Shown here: positions 1-10,571 of the stretch, piece by piece
Position numbering within the stretch: position 1 is the stretch's first letter
How the letters are laid out: each line of letters opens with the position of its first letter
NCBI GenBank assembly: GCA_947446635.1
Contig: CANFHF010000001.1
Span: 141,926 to 205,925 of the forward strand
DNA from: Flavobacteriaceae bacterium
Lineage (GTDB): Bacteria > Bacteroidota > Bacteroidia > Flavobacteriales > Flavobacteriaceae
DNA length: 64,000 nucleotides
Direction of reading: 5' to 3'
Notes under the pieces: model-generated
The model's database searches: none
Told to the model about the DNA's origin: nothing
The model's input: only the letters and a program-made list of their open reading frames with translations
Translations under genes and position numbers: made by a program

Positions 1-1
1 A

Positions 2-79
2 ATAACGCTGCTCAATGTGTATAGCGCCTTAGAGATGACTGACAAGAAAAAAGCATTGAAAGAAAATATGAAGAAATAA
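2..79 (+). CDS. C-terminal fragment of an unknown protein
   Basis: An open frame enters from the left edge and ends at a TAA just before the corA leader. The last 25 residues are hydrophilic and lysine-rich (ending KKALKENMKK) and carry no family signature. A helical, TPR-like end is possible but cannot be shown from so little sequence. It is read in the same direction as corA with about 107 bases between, so it could be the upstream gene of that unit or an independent gene. The identity is unknown. Confidence 0.45.
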   Translation: MTLLNVYSALEMTDKKKALKENMKK

Positions 80-186
80 CACTCTTTTTTCATATGAGCT
101 ATTGCCGCACCCTTAAAATTTGATATTTTTTTTAATCCTATATTAGACCTTAGTCTTTTGTAATAGTACTAAATAAAATTATTTTA

Positions 187-1257
187 ATGAGAAAGATCAA
201 ATACAAGAACGGCAGACAGCTTTTGCCTTATAATCTTGAATATACGGGAATTCATAAAAAGACAGATTCGGAGATGCAGTTGTTCATTTATGATGACGCT
301 ACTTTATTAGAATATGATGATTTTAAAGTTTCGGATCTGCAAAAAAGGATTAATAGTCAAAAAAACAACTGGCTAAACATACACGGCTTAAATAATATTG
401 AATTGTTGAAAGAGCTTGGCGAGCATTTCAAAATTGACAACTTCATGCTTGCCGATATATTAAATACTACCCGAAGAACTAAAACAGAAGAGCAGCAAAA
501 TATTTTATTTTTTAACATAAAATCATTATTGCCTACCGAAGGCTCCGATAATATTAGCGCCGAACAAATCAGTTTTTTGATAAAAGACGGTATTTTGATT
601 TCTTTCCAAGAGAAAAAAAGTGATTTTTTTATGCATATTCGGGAGCGAATCCGATCTCATTCGGGAATCGTCAGAACCAAAAAAGCCGATTATTTGATGT
701 ATGTTCTCCTCGACGCTGTTATGGAAAATTTTTACATCACTATAGAAAATGAAGAAGATAAAATTGAAGATCTGATCAATTTTACCAAAAAAAGTGCCGA
801 CCCAATCATTTTAGAAAAAATAGAAAAACATCGGGATAATTTTAATTTTCTGAAACGTTCTATTATTCCACTTCGGGATTCGTTGTATGAAATAAAAAGC
901 ATCAAGGACGACAATGTGTTTAACGTAATAGAAACGGAAAACTTTACTTTTTTTGCCAGACTGCATCAAAAAAGTCTAGAACTTTTAGAACAAATCGAAT
1001 CCGACATGGGTTCCTTAGAGAGTGCTTCTAATTTTTTTTTCTCAGCACAAACCCATAAGATGAACGAGATTATGAAAACCCTGACCATCGTTTCGGCTAT
1101 TTTTATTCCGCTTACTTTTATCGTTGGGGTTTACGGAATGAATTTTAAATATATGCCAGAATTAGAATACGAACATGGCTACTATACTATTATTGGCATT
1201 ATGATTTTTATAGGGTTGCTGATGATTTATTATTTTAAAAAACGGCGGTGGTTTTAA
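187..1257 (+). CDS. corA: CorA-family magnesium/divalent cation transporter
   Basis: CorA forms a pentameric inner-membrane channel that brings Mg2+ (sometimes Co2+ or Ni2+) into the cell. The 356-residue length is normal for the family. The N-terminal two thirds are a soluble mixed alpha/beta and long-helix domain. Two C-terminal membrane helices follow, and the first ends in the diagnostic YGMN selectivity-loop motif (residues about 317-320). The second helix ends in a basic KKRRWF tail, also typical. The gene stands alone between an unknown gene and a strong terminator, so it is probably monocistronic. I saw no Mg2+-sensing leader in the short upstream region. The family call is secure; the exact metal is inferred. 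Confidence 0.95.
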   Translation: MRKIKYKNGRQLLPYNLEYTGIHKKTDSEMQLFIYDDATLLEYDDFKVSDLQKRINSQKNNWLNIHGLNNIELLKELGEHFKIDNFMLADILNTTRRTKTEEQQNILFFNIKSLLPTEGSDNISAEQISFLIKDGILISFQEKKSDFFMHIRERIRSHSGIVRTKKADYLMYVLLDAVMENFYITIENEEDKIEDLINFTKKSADPIILEKIEKHRDNFNFLKRSIIPLRDSLYEIKSIKDDNVFNVIETENFTFFARLHQKSLELLEQIESDMGSLESASNFFFSAQTHKMNEIMKTLTIVSAIFIPLTFIVGVYGMNFKYMPELEYEHGYYTIIGIMIFIGLLMIYYFKKRRWF

Positions 1258-1316
1258 TGAATAAATCAAAATGTGTAATGAATATTAATTGTCTTGCCTT
1301 GAAATAGGTTTACGCT

Positions 1317-1350
1317 AAAGCTCTTAGCCTTTAAAAGGCTAAGAGCTTTT
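1317..1350 (+). terminator. Intrinsic terminator after corA
   Basis: A near-perfect inverted repeat (AAAGCTCTTAGCCTTT and its complement) is followed by a short T run. It lies about 60 bases after the corA stop. Confidence 0.85.
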
Positions 1351-1473
1351 TAAAATACCTCAGTCCTTTATTTATGTAAGCTTATTTTACTCAATAGAAA
1401 GGTCTATTTTATACTTGTCAATAAAATCAAAATTATCTCATTTTCAAATTAGTTTTTTATCAATTTATAATTG

Positions 1474-1481
1474 TATTTTTG
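1474..1481 (+). promoter_or_regulatory. Probable pyrG promoter, -7 element
   Basis: TATTTTTG matches the Bacteroidetes TAnnTTTG -7 consensus. It lies 60 bases before the pyrG start, and no clear TTG -33 box is present. A short hairpin (GCAAGC/GCTTGC) sits at the inferred start of the transcript. Confidence 0.55.
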
Positions 1482-1541
1482 CCTCGTTTTGCAAGCTTAT
1501 TGGCTTGCAGTGATGCCAATCAACAACTACAACAATACTAA

Positions 1542-3155
<1,614 letters not shown>

Positions 3156-3195
3156 CATTTAGGTTCTTTTAACCTTAAACTTTTATAATTAAATA

Positions 3196-5097
3196 ATGGA
3201 AGAAAAAAAATTAGACCTCAATTCGATTATTGGTTTCCTATTAATTTTTGTAATCTTAATTTGGATCATATATCAAAACCAACCTACAGAGGCAAGCATT
3301 GCGGCCGAAAAAGCGAAGAAAGAACAAGTTGTAAAAGAAGAAAAAGCCAATCAGCTTGTTGCGCCTCCAGCTGCGGCTGAACCTGTAATTGTTGCCGTGG
3401 GCGACACTTTGCAATTGGCTCAAGCCAAAAAAACCTTAGGTAGTTTTGCTTATTCTGCAACACTTCCATCGGCAAAAGAGGGTTTTACAACCATCGAAAA
3501 CGAATTGGTAAAACTGAAAATTGCTAATAAAGGCGGTTATATCGTCGAGGCTACTTTGAAAAGCTTTGAAAAATTTAAGAAAGGTTCTGGTCAGTTGGTA
3601 GAACTAATCAAAAATAATAATGCTGATTTAAACATTCAGTTGCAAACTAGCGATAACCGCACCTTAAATACCAAAGACCTTTATTTCGAACCGAGTTTAA
3701 CAAAAGTTGGTGAAGATCAAATACTCTCAATGAAATTAAAAGCGGGTGCCAATGAATTTTTAGAATACAAATACATTTTGAAGCCAAAGGAATATATGGT
3801 AGGTTTCGACCTTCGTTCCCAAGGCTTGAACAAAGTTTTGAATACCGCTAAACCATTGGATTTAGAATGGAATTTGAAATCTTTCAGAAACGAGAAAAGT
3901 GTTTCGTATGAAAATCGTTATGCAGAGGTTCATTATGAATATGAAGATGGAAAAACGAATTATGTAGGCCAAGGAAAAGATAAAGAAGAAACGCCGGTAA
4001 AAGTGAGTTATATTGCCTTCAAACAGCATTTTTTTACTTCGATATTATTGACCGACAAACCCTTTGAAACTTCAAAACTACAATCAAATAATCTTGTTGT
4101 AGATGAAACTGTCGATACCACTTTCACCAAACAATTTAAAGCAAGTGTTCCTTTGGCTTTTACAAATGGTGAAATTGATTATAATTTGAATTGGTATTTT
4201 GGCCCGTCGGATTATAAAACATTAAAAGCGTACGATAAAAATCTAGAAAAAGTGATTCCGTTGGGATGGGGGATTTTCGGATGGATTAATAAATTTATTT
4301 TCATTCCATTGTTTGGATTTTTAAGTTCTTACATTGCGTATGGTGTTGCCATTATTGTTTTTACTATTTTGATTAAAATTGCGATGTCACCTATTACTTA
4401 TAAGTCCTTTTTGTCGCAAGCCAAGATGAAAGTATTGCGCCCGGAAATTACAGAGTTGGGCGAAAAATTCAAAAAGGATGCAATGAAAAAGCAACAGGAA
4501 ACCATGAAGTTGTACAACAAAGCGGGAGTAAATCCGATGGCGGGTTGTATTCCGGCTTTGATTCAAATACCATTTATGTACGCTTCGTTTCAGTTTTTTC
4601 CATCGGCTTTTGAGTTGAGACAAAAAGGTTTTCTTTGGGCAGATGATTTATCTTCCTTTGACCAAGTAATTAAATTGCCTTTTCATATTCCTTTGTACGG
4701 GGATCATATTAGTTTGTTTCCAATATTGGCAGCGGTAGCTATTTTCTTCTACATGAAAATGACTTCTGGCGACCAACAAATGGCAGCCCCGTCACAAGAA
4801 GGTATGCCAGATATGGCTAAAATGATGAAATACATGATTTACATCTCTCCAATCATGATGTTAATTTTCTTTAATAGTTATGGCGCGGGATTGAGTTTGT
4901 ACAACTTTATTTCTAACTTGATTACTATTGGAATTATGTTTGTGATTAAAAACTACATTGTAGATAGCGAAAAGATTCACGCCCAAATCCAGGAAAATAA
5001 ATTGAAAGAGCCTAAAAAACAAGGCAAGTTTCGACAAAAACTACAAGAAGTCATGGAGCAGGCTGAAGCTCAAAAGGCAAAGGACAAAAAGAAATAG
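3196..5097 (+). CDS. yidC: Membrane protein insertase YidC
   Basis: YidC inserts and folds inner-membrane proteins, alone or with the Sec translocon. The 633-residue protein has the Gram-negative layout. An N-terminal membrane helix (about residues 11-26) is followed by a lysine/alanine-rich linker and a large periplasmic beta-domain (to about residue 345). The conserved 60KD_IMP core follows, with an amphipathic segment and several membrane helices, including the LIKIAMSPIT and NPMAGCIPALIQIPF regions. It ends in a long basic tail (QAEAQKAKDKKK) of the kind that binds ribosomes. It lies directly after pyrG, a pairing I believe is common in flavobacteria, and ends at a strong terminator. Confidence 0.97.
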   Translation: MEEKKLDLNSIIGFLLIFVILIWIIYQNQPTEASIAAEKAKKEQVVKEEKANQLVAPPAAAEPVIVAVGDTLQLAQAKKTLGSFAYSATLPSAKEGFTTIENELVKLKIANKGGYIVEATLKSFEKFKKGSGQLVELIKNNNADLNIQLQTSDNRTLNTKDLYFEPSLTKVGEDQILSMKLKAGANEFLEYKYILKPKEYMVGFDLRSQGLNKVLNTAKPLDLEWNLKSFRNEKSVSYENRYAEVHYEYEDGKTNYVGQGKDKEETPVKVSYIAFKQHFFTSILLTDKPFETSKLQSNNLVVDETVDTTFTKQFKASVPLAFTNGEIDYNLNWYFGPSDYKTLKAYDKNLEKVIPLGWGIFGWINKFIFIPLFGFLSSYIAYGVAIIVFTILIKIAMSPITYKSFLSQAKMKVLRPEITELGEKFKKDAMKKQQETMKLYNKAGVNPMAGCIPALIQIPFMYASFQFFPSAFELRQKGFLWADDLSSFDQVIKLPFHIPLYGDHISLFPILAAVAIFFYMKMTSGDQQMAAPSQEGMPDMAKMMKYMIYISPIMMLIFFNSYGAGLSLYNFISNLITIGIMFVIKNYIVDSEKIHAQIQENKLKEPKKQGKFRQKLQEVMEQAEAQKAKDKKK

Positions 5098-5103
5098 TTT
5101 ATT

Positions 5104-5131
5104 AAATCCCGATATTTTCGGGATTTTTTTT
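5104..5131 (+). terminator. Intrinsic terminator after yidC
   Basis: The stem AAATCCCGA/TCGGGATTT is followed by an uninterrupted T run, just after the yidC stop codon. Confidence 0.9.
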
Positions 5132-5182
5132 ATTGAAATAATTTTTCCGGATTTAATCCGTTTAGTGTAAAAAGACAGTTTT

Positions 5183-5896
5183 ATGATAACATTTTATAAA
5201 AGAGGTATATCCATTTTTATTTTTTTAAATGTGTTTTGTATTCAAGCACAAAACAATTTGAATAAACTGGATGAAAAAGGAAATAAACACGGACTCTGGC
5301 AAGGTATTTATGAAGATACCAAAAACCCAAAATACGAAGGAACTTTCGAACACGGAAAAGAGATAGGAGTTTTCACTTTCTTTGATAATACACGAACTAA
5401 AACCATCGTTGCTACAAGGGAATTTAGCCCAAAAACAAACGAAGCATACACGATTTTTTACGACCAAGGTAAAAATAAAGTCAGCGAAGGAAAAGTGGTC
5501 AATAAATTATTTGAAGGTTGTTGGAACTACTACCATAAAGCTTCAAAAGCCATAATGACTATCGAAAATTATACCAATGGTAAGTTGGAAGGGTTGCGAA
5601 GTGTTTTTTATCTGAACGGGAAAATCGCTGAAGAAATCAATTATAAAAACAACTTAAAAGACGGTATTTGTAAAAGATATACTGAAACTGGAATTGTAAT
5701 TGAAGAGTCCGCATACAAGAATAACGAATATAATGGTGTTGCCACTTTCAAAGATTCTGAAGGAAATCGTGTTTCTAATGGGAACTTTGTAAACGGCAAA
5801 AAAGCAGGCGTCTGGCAGTTTTTTGAAAAAGGAAAATTAATCCAAGAGGAGGATATGAGTGCGCCGCAAAGGACATCAGAAATCAAAAACAATTAA
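5183..5896 (+). CDS. Exported MORN/YwqK-like repeat protein
   Basis: The 237-residue protein starts with a short hydrophobic signal sequence (FIFLNVFCIQAQ). The rest consists of repeated units of the form G-x-xxGxWxxF/Y, such as NKHGLWQGIY, HGKEIGVFTFF, NGKLEGLRSVFY, NLKDGICKRY and NGKKAGVWQFF. These resemble MORN repeats and the YwqK antitoxin-like repeats common in Bacteroidetes exported proteins. Such repeats form extended beta sheets and usually mediate protein binding. No catalytic motif is visible and no toxin gene lies beside it, so the antitoxin name often attached to this family should not be taken as its function. It has its own position between the yidC terminator and the mnmA promoter. 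Confidence 0.75.
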   Translation: MITFYKRGISIFIFLNVFCIQAQNNLNKLDEKGNKHGLWQGIYEDTKNPKYEGTFEHGKEIGVFTFFDNTRTKTIVATREFSPKTNEAYTIFYDQGKNKVSEGKVVNKLFEGCWNYYHKASKAIMTIENYTNGKLEGLRSVFYLNGKIAEEINYKNNLKDGICKRYTETGIVIEESAYKNNEYNGVATFKDSEGNRVSNGNFVNGKKAGVWQFFEKGKLIQEEDMSAPQRTSEIKNN

Positions 5897-5931
5897 GTTT
5901 TTCCATATTCAAATCCTGTAATAAATCTTTG

Positions 5932-5939
5932 TAACTTTG
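5932..5939 (+). promoter_or_regulatory. Probable mnmA promoter, -7 element
   Basis: TAACTTTG is an exact TAnnTTTG match 29 bases before the mnmA ATG. No good TTG -33 box is seen. Confidence 0.55.
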
Positions 5940-5968
5940 GTCTCTTATAAAATTGTAATTATTTTAAA

Positions 5969-7156
5969 ATGAAACGTGTAGTTGTTGGGCTTTCTGGCGG
6001 GGTTGATTCGAGTGTTGCGGCTTATTTGTTGCAGCAGCAGGGTTATGAAGTCATTGGTCTTTTTATGAAAAACTGGCACGATGATTCGGTTACAATTTCT
6101 AATGAATGTCCGTGGCTTGAAGATAACAATGATGCCCTATTAGTTGCCGAAAAACTGGGTATTCCTTTTCAAACTGTTGATTTAAGCGAAGCGTACAAAG
6201 AAAAAATCGTGGACTATATGTTCAACGAATATGAAAAAGGGCGAACTCCAAACCCCGATGTACTTTGCAATCGAGAAATAAAATTCGATGTTTTCATGAA
6301 AATTGCTTTAAGCCTTGGTGCCGATTATGTGGCAACGGGTCATTATTGCCGAAAAGGAGAAATAGAAGTTAACGGCAAGAAAGTCTATCAACTTTTGGCT
6401 GGAGCCGATACCAACAAAGACCAATCCTATTTTCTTTGTCAATTATCACAAGAACAATTAGCTAAATCTTTGTTTCCAATAGGGGAATTGACCAAGCCAG
6501 AAGTACGAGAAATTGCCACTCAAATGGATTTAGTTACTGCCGAAAAGAAAGATTCACAAGGATTATGTTTTATTGGAAAAGTAAGATTGCCAGAATTTTT
6601 ACAGCAAAAATTGCAACCTAAAGAAGGATTAATTATCCAAATTGACAAAAACGATTCGATTTATATTTCGGAAGTCCAACAAGGCCTTTCTATAGAAGAG
6701 GAACTTCTGTCTGACGCTAAAAAAATAGATTATACTCCTGAGATGGGAAAAGTTGTTGGTAAACACCAGGGCGCCCATTATTTTACCACTGGCCAACGAA
6801 AAGGCTTGAATGTGGGAGGAACAACAGATCCTTTATTTATAATTGCGACAAACGTAATCACAAATACCATATATACTGGATTAGGGAGTCAACATCCAGG
6901 ATTATTTAAAAAAGCTTTGTTTATTGTGCAATCTGAGGTGCATTGGATTCGAGCTGATTTGGCTCTAGCCAATAGCGAAACTATGGAAGTAATGGCGAGA
7001 ATTCGATACCGCCAACCATTACAAAAAGCAATTTTACACCAATTTGAAAGCGGAATGTACGTAGCTTTCGAAGAACCACAATCGGCAATCACCGAAGGGC
7101 AATTCGTGGCTTGGTATTTGGATGATGAATTAGTTGGTTCGGGAGTTATTGCCTAA
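5969..7156 (+). CDS. mnmA: tRNA-specific 2-thiouridylase MnmA
   Basis: MnmA puts sulfur on C2 of the wobble uridine U34 in tRNAs for Lys, Glu and Gln, using ATP and a persulfide relay. The 395-residue protein has the N-type ATP pyrophosphatase loop SGGVDSS (residues 9-15), the catalytic Cys100 in [12 protein letters not shown], and the partner Cys200 in [10 protein letters not shown]. The C-terminal beta-barrel follows. An mnmD gene for the other half of the mnm5s2U34 modification lies about 49 kb away in the same window. A subtilase gene begins only 26 bases after the stop, so the two may share a transcript. Confidence 0.97.
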   Translation: MKRVVVGLSGGVDSSVAAYLLQQQGYEVIGLFMKNWHDDSVTISNECPWLEDNNDALLVAEKLGIPFQTVDLSEAYKEKIVDYMFNEYEKGRTPNPDVLCNREIKFDVFMKIALSLGADYVATGHYCRKGEIEVNGKKVYQLLAGADTNKDQSYFLCQLSQEQLAKSLFPIGELTKPEVREIATQMDLVTAEKKDSQGLCFIGKVRLPEFLQQKLQPKEGLIIQIDKNDSIYISEVQQGLSIEEELLSDAKKIDYTPEMGKVVGKHQGAHYFTTGQRKGLNVGGTTDPLFIIATNVITNTIYTGLGSQHPGLFKKALFIVQSEVHWIRADLALANSETMEVMARIRYRQPLQKAILHQFESGMYVAFEEPQSAITEGQFVAWYLDDELVGSGVIA

Positions 7157-7182
7157 ATTAGTTCTTAATTCCAAAGATAAAC

Positions 7183-8799
7183 ATGAAAAAAATAGTCGTT
7201 TTTTTATTTTTAGTTTCCTGTTTTATTGGCTTTTCGCAAGAAGATGCATGGGTATATTTTAAAAACAAACCAAATTCGGAAACTTATTTAAGTAATCCTT
7301 TGACCATGCTCACTCAAAGAGCTTTAGATAGGAGAACAACCCAAAATATTCCTTTGGATATTTCAGACGTTCCAATTTTCCAATCGTATATTAACCAAAT
7401 AACCGCTTCTACTGGAATTACGGTCAAAGCCAAATCAAAATGGTTGAATTGTCTTCATATTCGAGGCACACAAGCCAATATTAATGCGCTGAAATTAGTG
7501 TCTTTTGTTGATCATGTTGATTTTGCAAACCACTTACTTAATGTGGCTAAAACTACTTCAGCAAAACAGGTTCAATTTATCCCTATAAACAAGATTTTGG
7601 AAACAGCCATAAACTTCAATTATGGATCGGCTTCCAATCAAATTCAATTGCTAAATGGGCATTTATTACATCAATTAAATTACACGGGTTCTGGAAAAAT
7701 AATTGCCGTACTAGATGCTGGTTTCCCAGGAGTTAATACAGCACAACCTTTTCAAAGGTTATTTACCAATAACTCCATCCTTGATGGATATGATTATGTT
7801 AATAAAAGTGCTAATTTTTACACAGGAGGTTCTCACGGAACATTGGTTTTATCAACCATGGGAGGTTTTACGGACGGTCAGTTAGTAGGAACGGCACCAG
7901 ATGCAAAGTATTATTTATTCATCACAGAAGATGACAACTCCGAAAACCCGGTAGAGGAATCCAATTGGGTTGAGGCCGCCGAAGAGGCCGACCGATTAGG
8001 AGTTGATATTATAACAAGCTCTTTGGGGTATTTTGGTTATGATAATCCAAATTATAGTCACATTTATTCCGATATGACAGGGAATTCTGCATTTGCTTCA
8101 AAGGGAGCTAATATTGCCTTTAGTAAGGGGATATTAGTCGTTGCCAGTGCTGGAAATGAAGCATTAACTTTTGAACCCCACGTTGGAGTTCCCGCCGAAG
8201 CAACAAATGTTTTGGCTATTGGGGCGGTAAAAGCGGATAAAACGTATGCTGCATTTAGCTCTATTGGACCGAGTTTTGATAATCGGGTAAAACCTGATGT
8301 AATGGCTCAGGGACAAGCATCGGTTTTATCCGATGTTTCCGGAACTATTACAATTGCAGATGGAACTTCATTCTCTGGACCCATATTGGCTGGAATGGCA
8401 GCATGTTTATGGCAAGCTTTTCCCGAAAAAACCAATAAAGAAATCAAACAATTAATCACCCAATCGGCAGATAGATACGCTGCGCCAACAAATCAATATG
8501 GCTATGGGATTCCGGATTTTAATTTGGCTTTAAGTCAAGGATTGTCTATTACTTCTTTTTCAAAAAATGATTTTGTAGTTTATCCCAATCCAACAAGCGA
8601 TTCTGTATCAATTAGTTTTCCAGAAGGTTTTGATGCAGGAACTATTAATCTTTATACAGATGTAGGACAAAACGTTTTGAAAATAAAAATCTCTAGTCAA
8701 TCGCCCACTTTTTCATTAAAGTCTTTAGATAAAGGAATTTATTTTTACAAAATAGAGTCAAATGGCCAATTCCAAAGCGGTAAAATTATAAAACAGTAG
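7183..8799 (+). CDS. Subtilisin-like (S8) serine protease with T9SS sorting tail
   Basis: This is an exported endopeptidase of family S8. The 538-residue protein opens with a signal peptide (MKKIVVFLFLVSCFIGFSQ) and a prodomain-like region to about residue 160. The catalytic triad is readable: Asp178 in AVLDAG, His218 in GGSHGT and Ser398 in GTSFSGP. The oxyanion Asn325 lies in SAGNE. The last 75 residues, starting near VYPNPTSDSVSISF and ending in a basic stretch (GKIIKQ), form a type A T9SS C-terminal sorting domain. It should therefore cross the outer membrane by type IX secretion. The substrate is unknown. It follows mnmA closely but has no obvious functional link to it. Confidence 0.93.
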   Translation: MKKIVVFLFLVSCFIGFSQEDAWVYFKNKPNSETYLSNPLTMLTQRALDRRTTQNIPLDISDVPIFQSYINQITASTGITVKAKSKWLNCLHIRGTQANINALKLVSFVDHVDFANHLLNVAKTTSAKQVQFIPINKILETAINFNYGSASNQIQLLNGHLLHQLNYTGSGKIIAVLDAGFPGVNTAQPFQRLFTNNSILDGYDYVNKSANFYTGGSHGTLVLSTMGGFTDGQLVGTAPDAKYYLFITEDDNSENPVEESNWVEAAEEADRLGVDIITSSLGYFGYDNPNYSHIYSDMTGNSAFASKGANIAFSKGILVVASAGNEALTFEPHVGVPAEATNVLAIGAVKADKTYAAFSSIGPSFDNRVKPDVMAQGQASVLSDVSGTITIADGTSFSGPILAGMAACLWQAFPEKTNKEIKQLITQSADRYAAPTNQYGYGIPDFNLALSQGLSITSFSKNDFVVYPNPTSDSVSISFPEGFDAGTINLYTDVGQNVLKIKISSQSPTFSLKSLDKGIYFYKIESNGQFQSGKIIKQ

Positions 8800-8876
8800 C
8801 TTTGTAATTCTATAAATGAATAGTATTGTCCCATTTTTAGAATGATATTTCTAATTTCACTCCATAAAATTATAGT

Positions 8877-10487
8877 ATGAAAAATTATTTTTTGTTTTTG
8901 GTATATATTGCAATTACCTCCGCTGAAGCACAACAACGTCCTAAATTAGTAGTGGGTATTGTTGTTGATCAGATGAAAATGGAGTATTTATATCGTTTTT
9001 CAGATGATTTTTCTCCTAATGGTTTCAGGAGATTAATAAATAATGGTTATACGTTTCCAAACATGCATTATAACTATATGCCCACATATACTGGTCCTGG
9101 ACACGCTTCTATTTATACAGGAACAACGCCTTCAACTCATGGAATTATAGGAAACGAATGGTTTAGCCGAACTTTAGGCAAAGAAATATATTGTACGGAC
9201 GATGTTTTGGTTAAAACTATTGGCGATGGAACTTCAAAAGAAGGGGAGATGTCTCCCAAAAATCTCCAAAGCACGACCATCACAGATGAATTGCGATTGG
9301 CTACCAATTTTAAAGGAAAAGTAATAGGAATGAGTTTAAAAGATAGGGGGGCTATTTTACCTGCAGGACATTTTGCCAATTGGGCTTTTTGGTATAGCAA
9401 AACCGGAGCATTTATTTCCAGTACTTTTTACGGTAATAAATTACCGGATTGGGTAACTGAATTCAATCAGGAAAAAAGATATATGCCCTACATCAATACA
9501 GGTTGGGATTTGTTAAAACCAGTAGCGAACTATAATGAAAGTCTTGCGGATAATAATCCCTATGAAGGAAAAGTGAATGGTGAAAAACCTGTATTTCCGT
9601 ATGATTTAAAAGCAATGTTTGATAACAATGACGCTAGTATTTTGCGGGCAACTCCTTTTGGAAATGATTTATTAGCGGAATTTGCTAAAAAAGCAATTGA
9701 AAAAGAGGAATTAGGAAAAGACAACATTACGGATTTTCTGACTATTAGTTTTTCTTCGACAGATTATGTGGGGCATATTCTAGGACCTCGTTCGATGGAA
9801 TTGCAAGACACTTATTTGCGACTGGACCAAACAATTGCCGATTTTTTGGTTTACTTGGACAAGGCCGTTGGCAAAGCTAATTATTTACTTTTCTTGACTG
9901 CAGATCACGGAGGTGCAGAAAACACCAATTACTTGAAAGATAATAAGTACGCCGTTACTAATATTGAACCAAAGGAAATTAGAAAGGCTTTAAAACAATA
10001 TTCTATTGATACTTTTGGAGAAGATTTGGTCTTGAATTATTCTAACTTTAACGTATTTTTCAATAAAGCGATTATAAAAGCCAAAGAATTAGAATTGGTA
10101 AAAGTAAAGCAATCCTTCAAGGACTTTTTGATGACACAAGAACAAGTTAAAAGAGTCTATTCTGAAGAAGAAATTCTAGGTTCAAGCGGAAATGATTACT
10201 ATTTAAATTTTATTGCTAAGGGCTATGATTCCAAACAAAATGGAGATTTAATTGTATTGGATAAGCCAGGATATATAGAATACGGAGCCACCGGAACCTC
10301 TCATGGAACAGCGTATAGCTATGACACGCATGTGCCGTTATTATTTTATGGATGGCATATTAAAAAAGGGGAGTCGTTTGACAAAAAAGCAATAACACAA
10401 ATTTCGCCAACGCTCTCACAAATGCTAAAAATACCTTTTACGAACGGAACAGAAGCTAAAGTTCTTGAAGAAATTTTAGGGAAATAA
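8877..10487 (+). CDS. pafA: Alkaline phosphatase PafA
   Basis: PafA is a periplasmic, metal-dependent phosphate-monoester hydrolase of the alkaline phosphatase superfamily. The 536-residue protein has a short signal peptide ending near SAEAQQ. The metal ligand is in VVDQM (Asp31) and the nucleophile is Thr72 in TYTGPGHAS. Asn93, Lys155 and Arg157 each sit exactly seven residues before the known PafA active-site positions (Thr79, Asn100, Lys162, Arg164), a constant offset that supports the name over the phosphodiesterase branch. Further metal ligands appear in TADHGG and GTSHGT. No Pho box was identified. It is separated by 77 bases from the subtilase gene and ends just before a hairpin shared with lysA. 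Confidence 0.93.
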   Translation: MKNYFLFLVYIAITSAEAQQRPKLVVGIVVDQMKMEYLYRFSDDFSPNGFRRLINNGYTFPNMHYNYMPTYTGPGHASIYTGTTPSTHGIIGNEWFSRTLGKEIYCTDDVLVKTIGDGTSKEGEMSPKNLQSTTITDELRLATNFKGKVIGMSLKDRGAILPAGHFANWAFWYSKTGAFISSTFYGNKLPDWVTEFNQEKRYMPYINTGWDLLKPVANYNESLADNNPYEGKVNGEKPVFPYDLKAMFDNNDASILRATPFGNDLLAEFAKKAIEKEELGKDNITDFLTISFSSTDYVGHILGPRSMELQDTYLRLDQTIADFLVYLDKAVGKANYLLFLTADHGGAENTNYLKDNKYAVTNIEPKEIRKALKQYSIDTFGEDLVLNYSNFNVFFNKAIIKAKELELVKVKQSFKDFLMTQEQVKRVYSEEEILGSSGNDYYLNFIAKGYDSKQNGDLIVLDKPGYIEYGATGTSHGTAYSYDTHVPLLFYGWHIKKGESFDKKAITQISPTLSQMLKIPFTNGTEAKVLEEILGK

Positions 10488-10523
10488 ACAATCGGGTATT
10501 TTAGAATAGTTACTTTAAAAGAA

Positions 10524-10562
10524 TAAAAAAAATCCCATTTCATTTTTTGCTGAAATGGGATT
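10524..10562 (-). terminator. Intrinsic terminator after lysA
   Basis: The stem AATCCCATTTCA/TGAAATGGGATT is flanked on the lysA exit side by a run that reads as Ts on the minus strand. It lies between the convergent genes pafA and lysA. The plus-strand side lacks a T run, so it mainly serves lysA. Confidence 0.85.
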
Positions 10563-10571
10563 CGGTATTTA

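Noticed and set aside
5183-5896. Toxin-antitoxin antitoxin (YwqK name)
   Set aside because: The repeats match that label but there is a signal peptide and no toxin gene nearby, so no toxin-antitoxin role is claimed.
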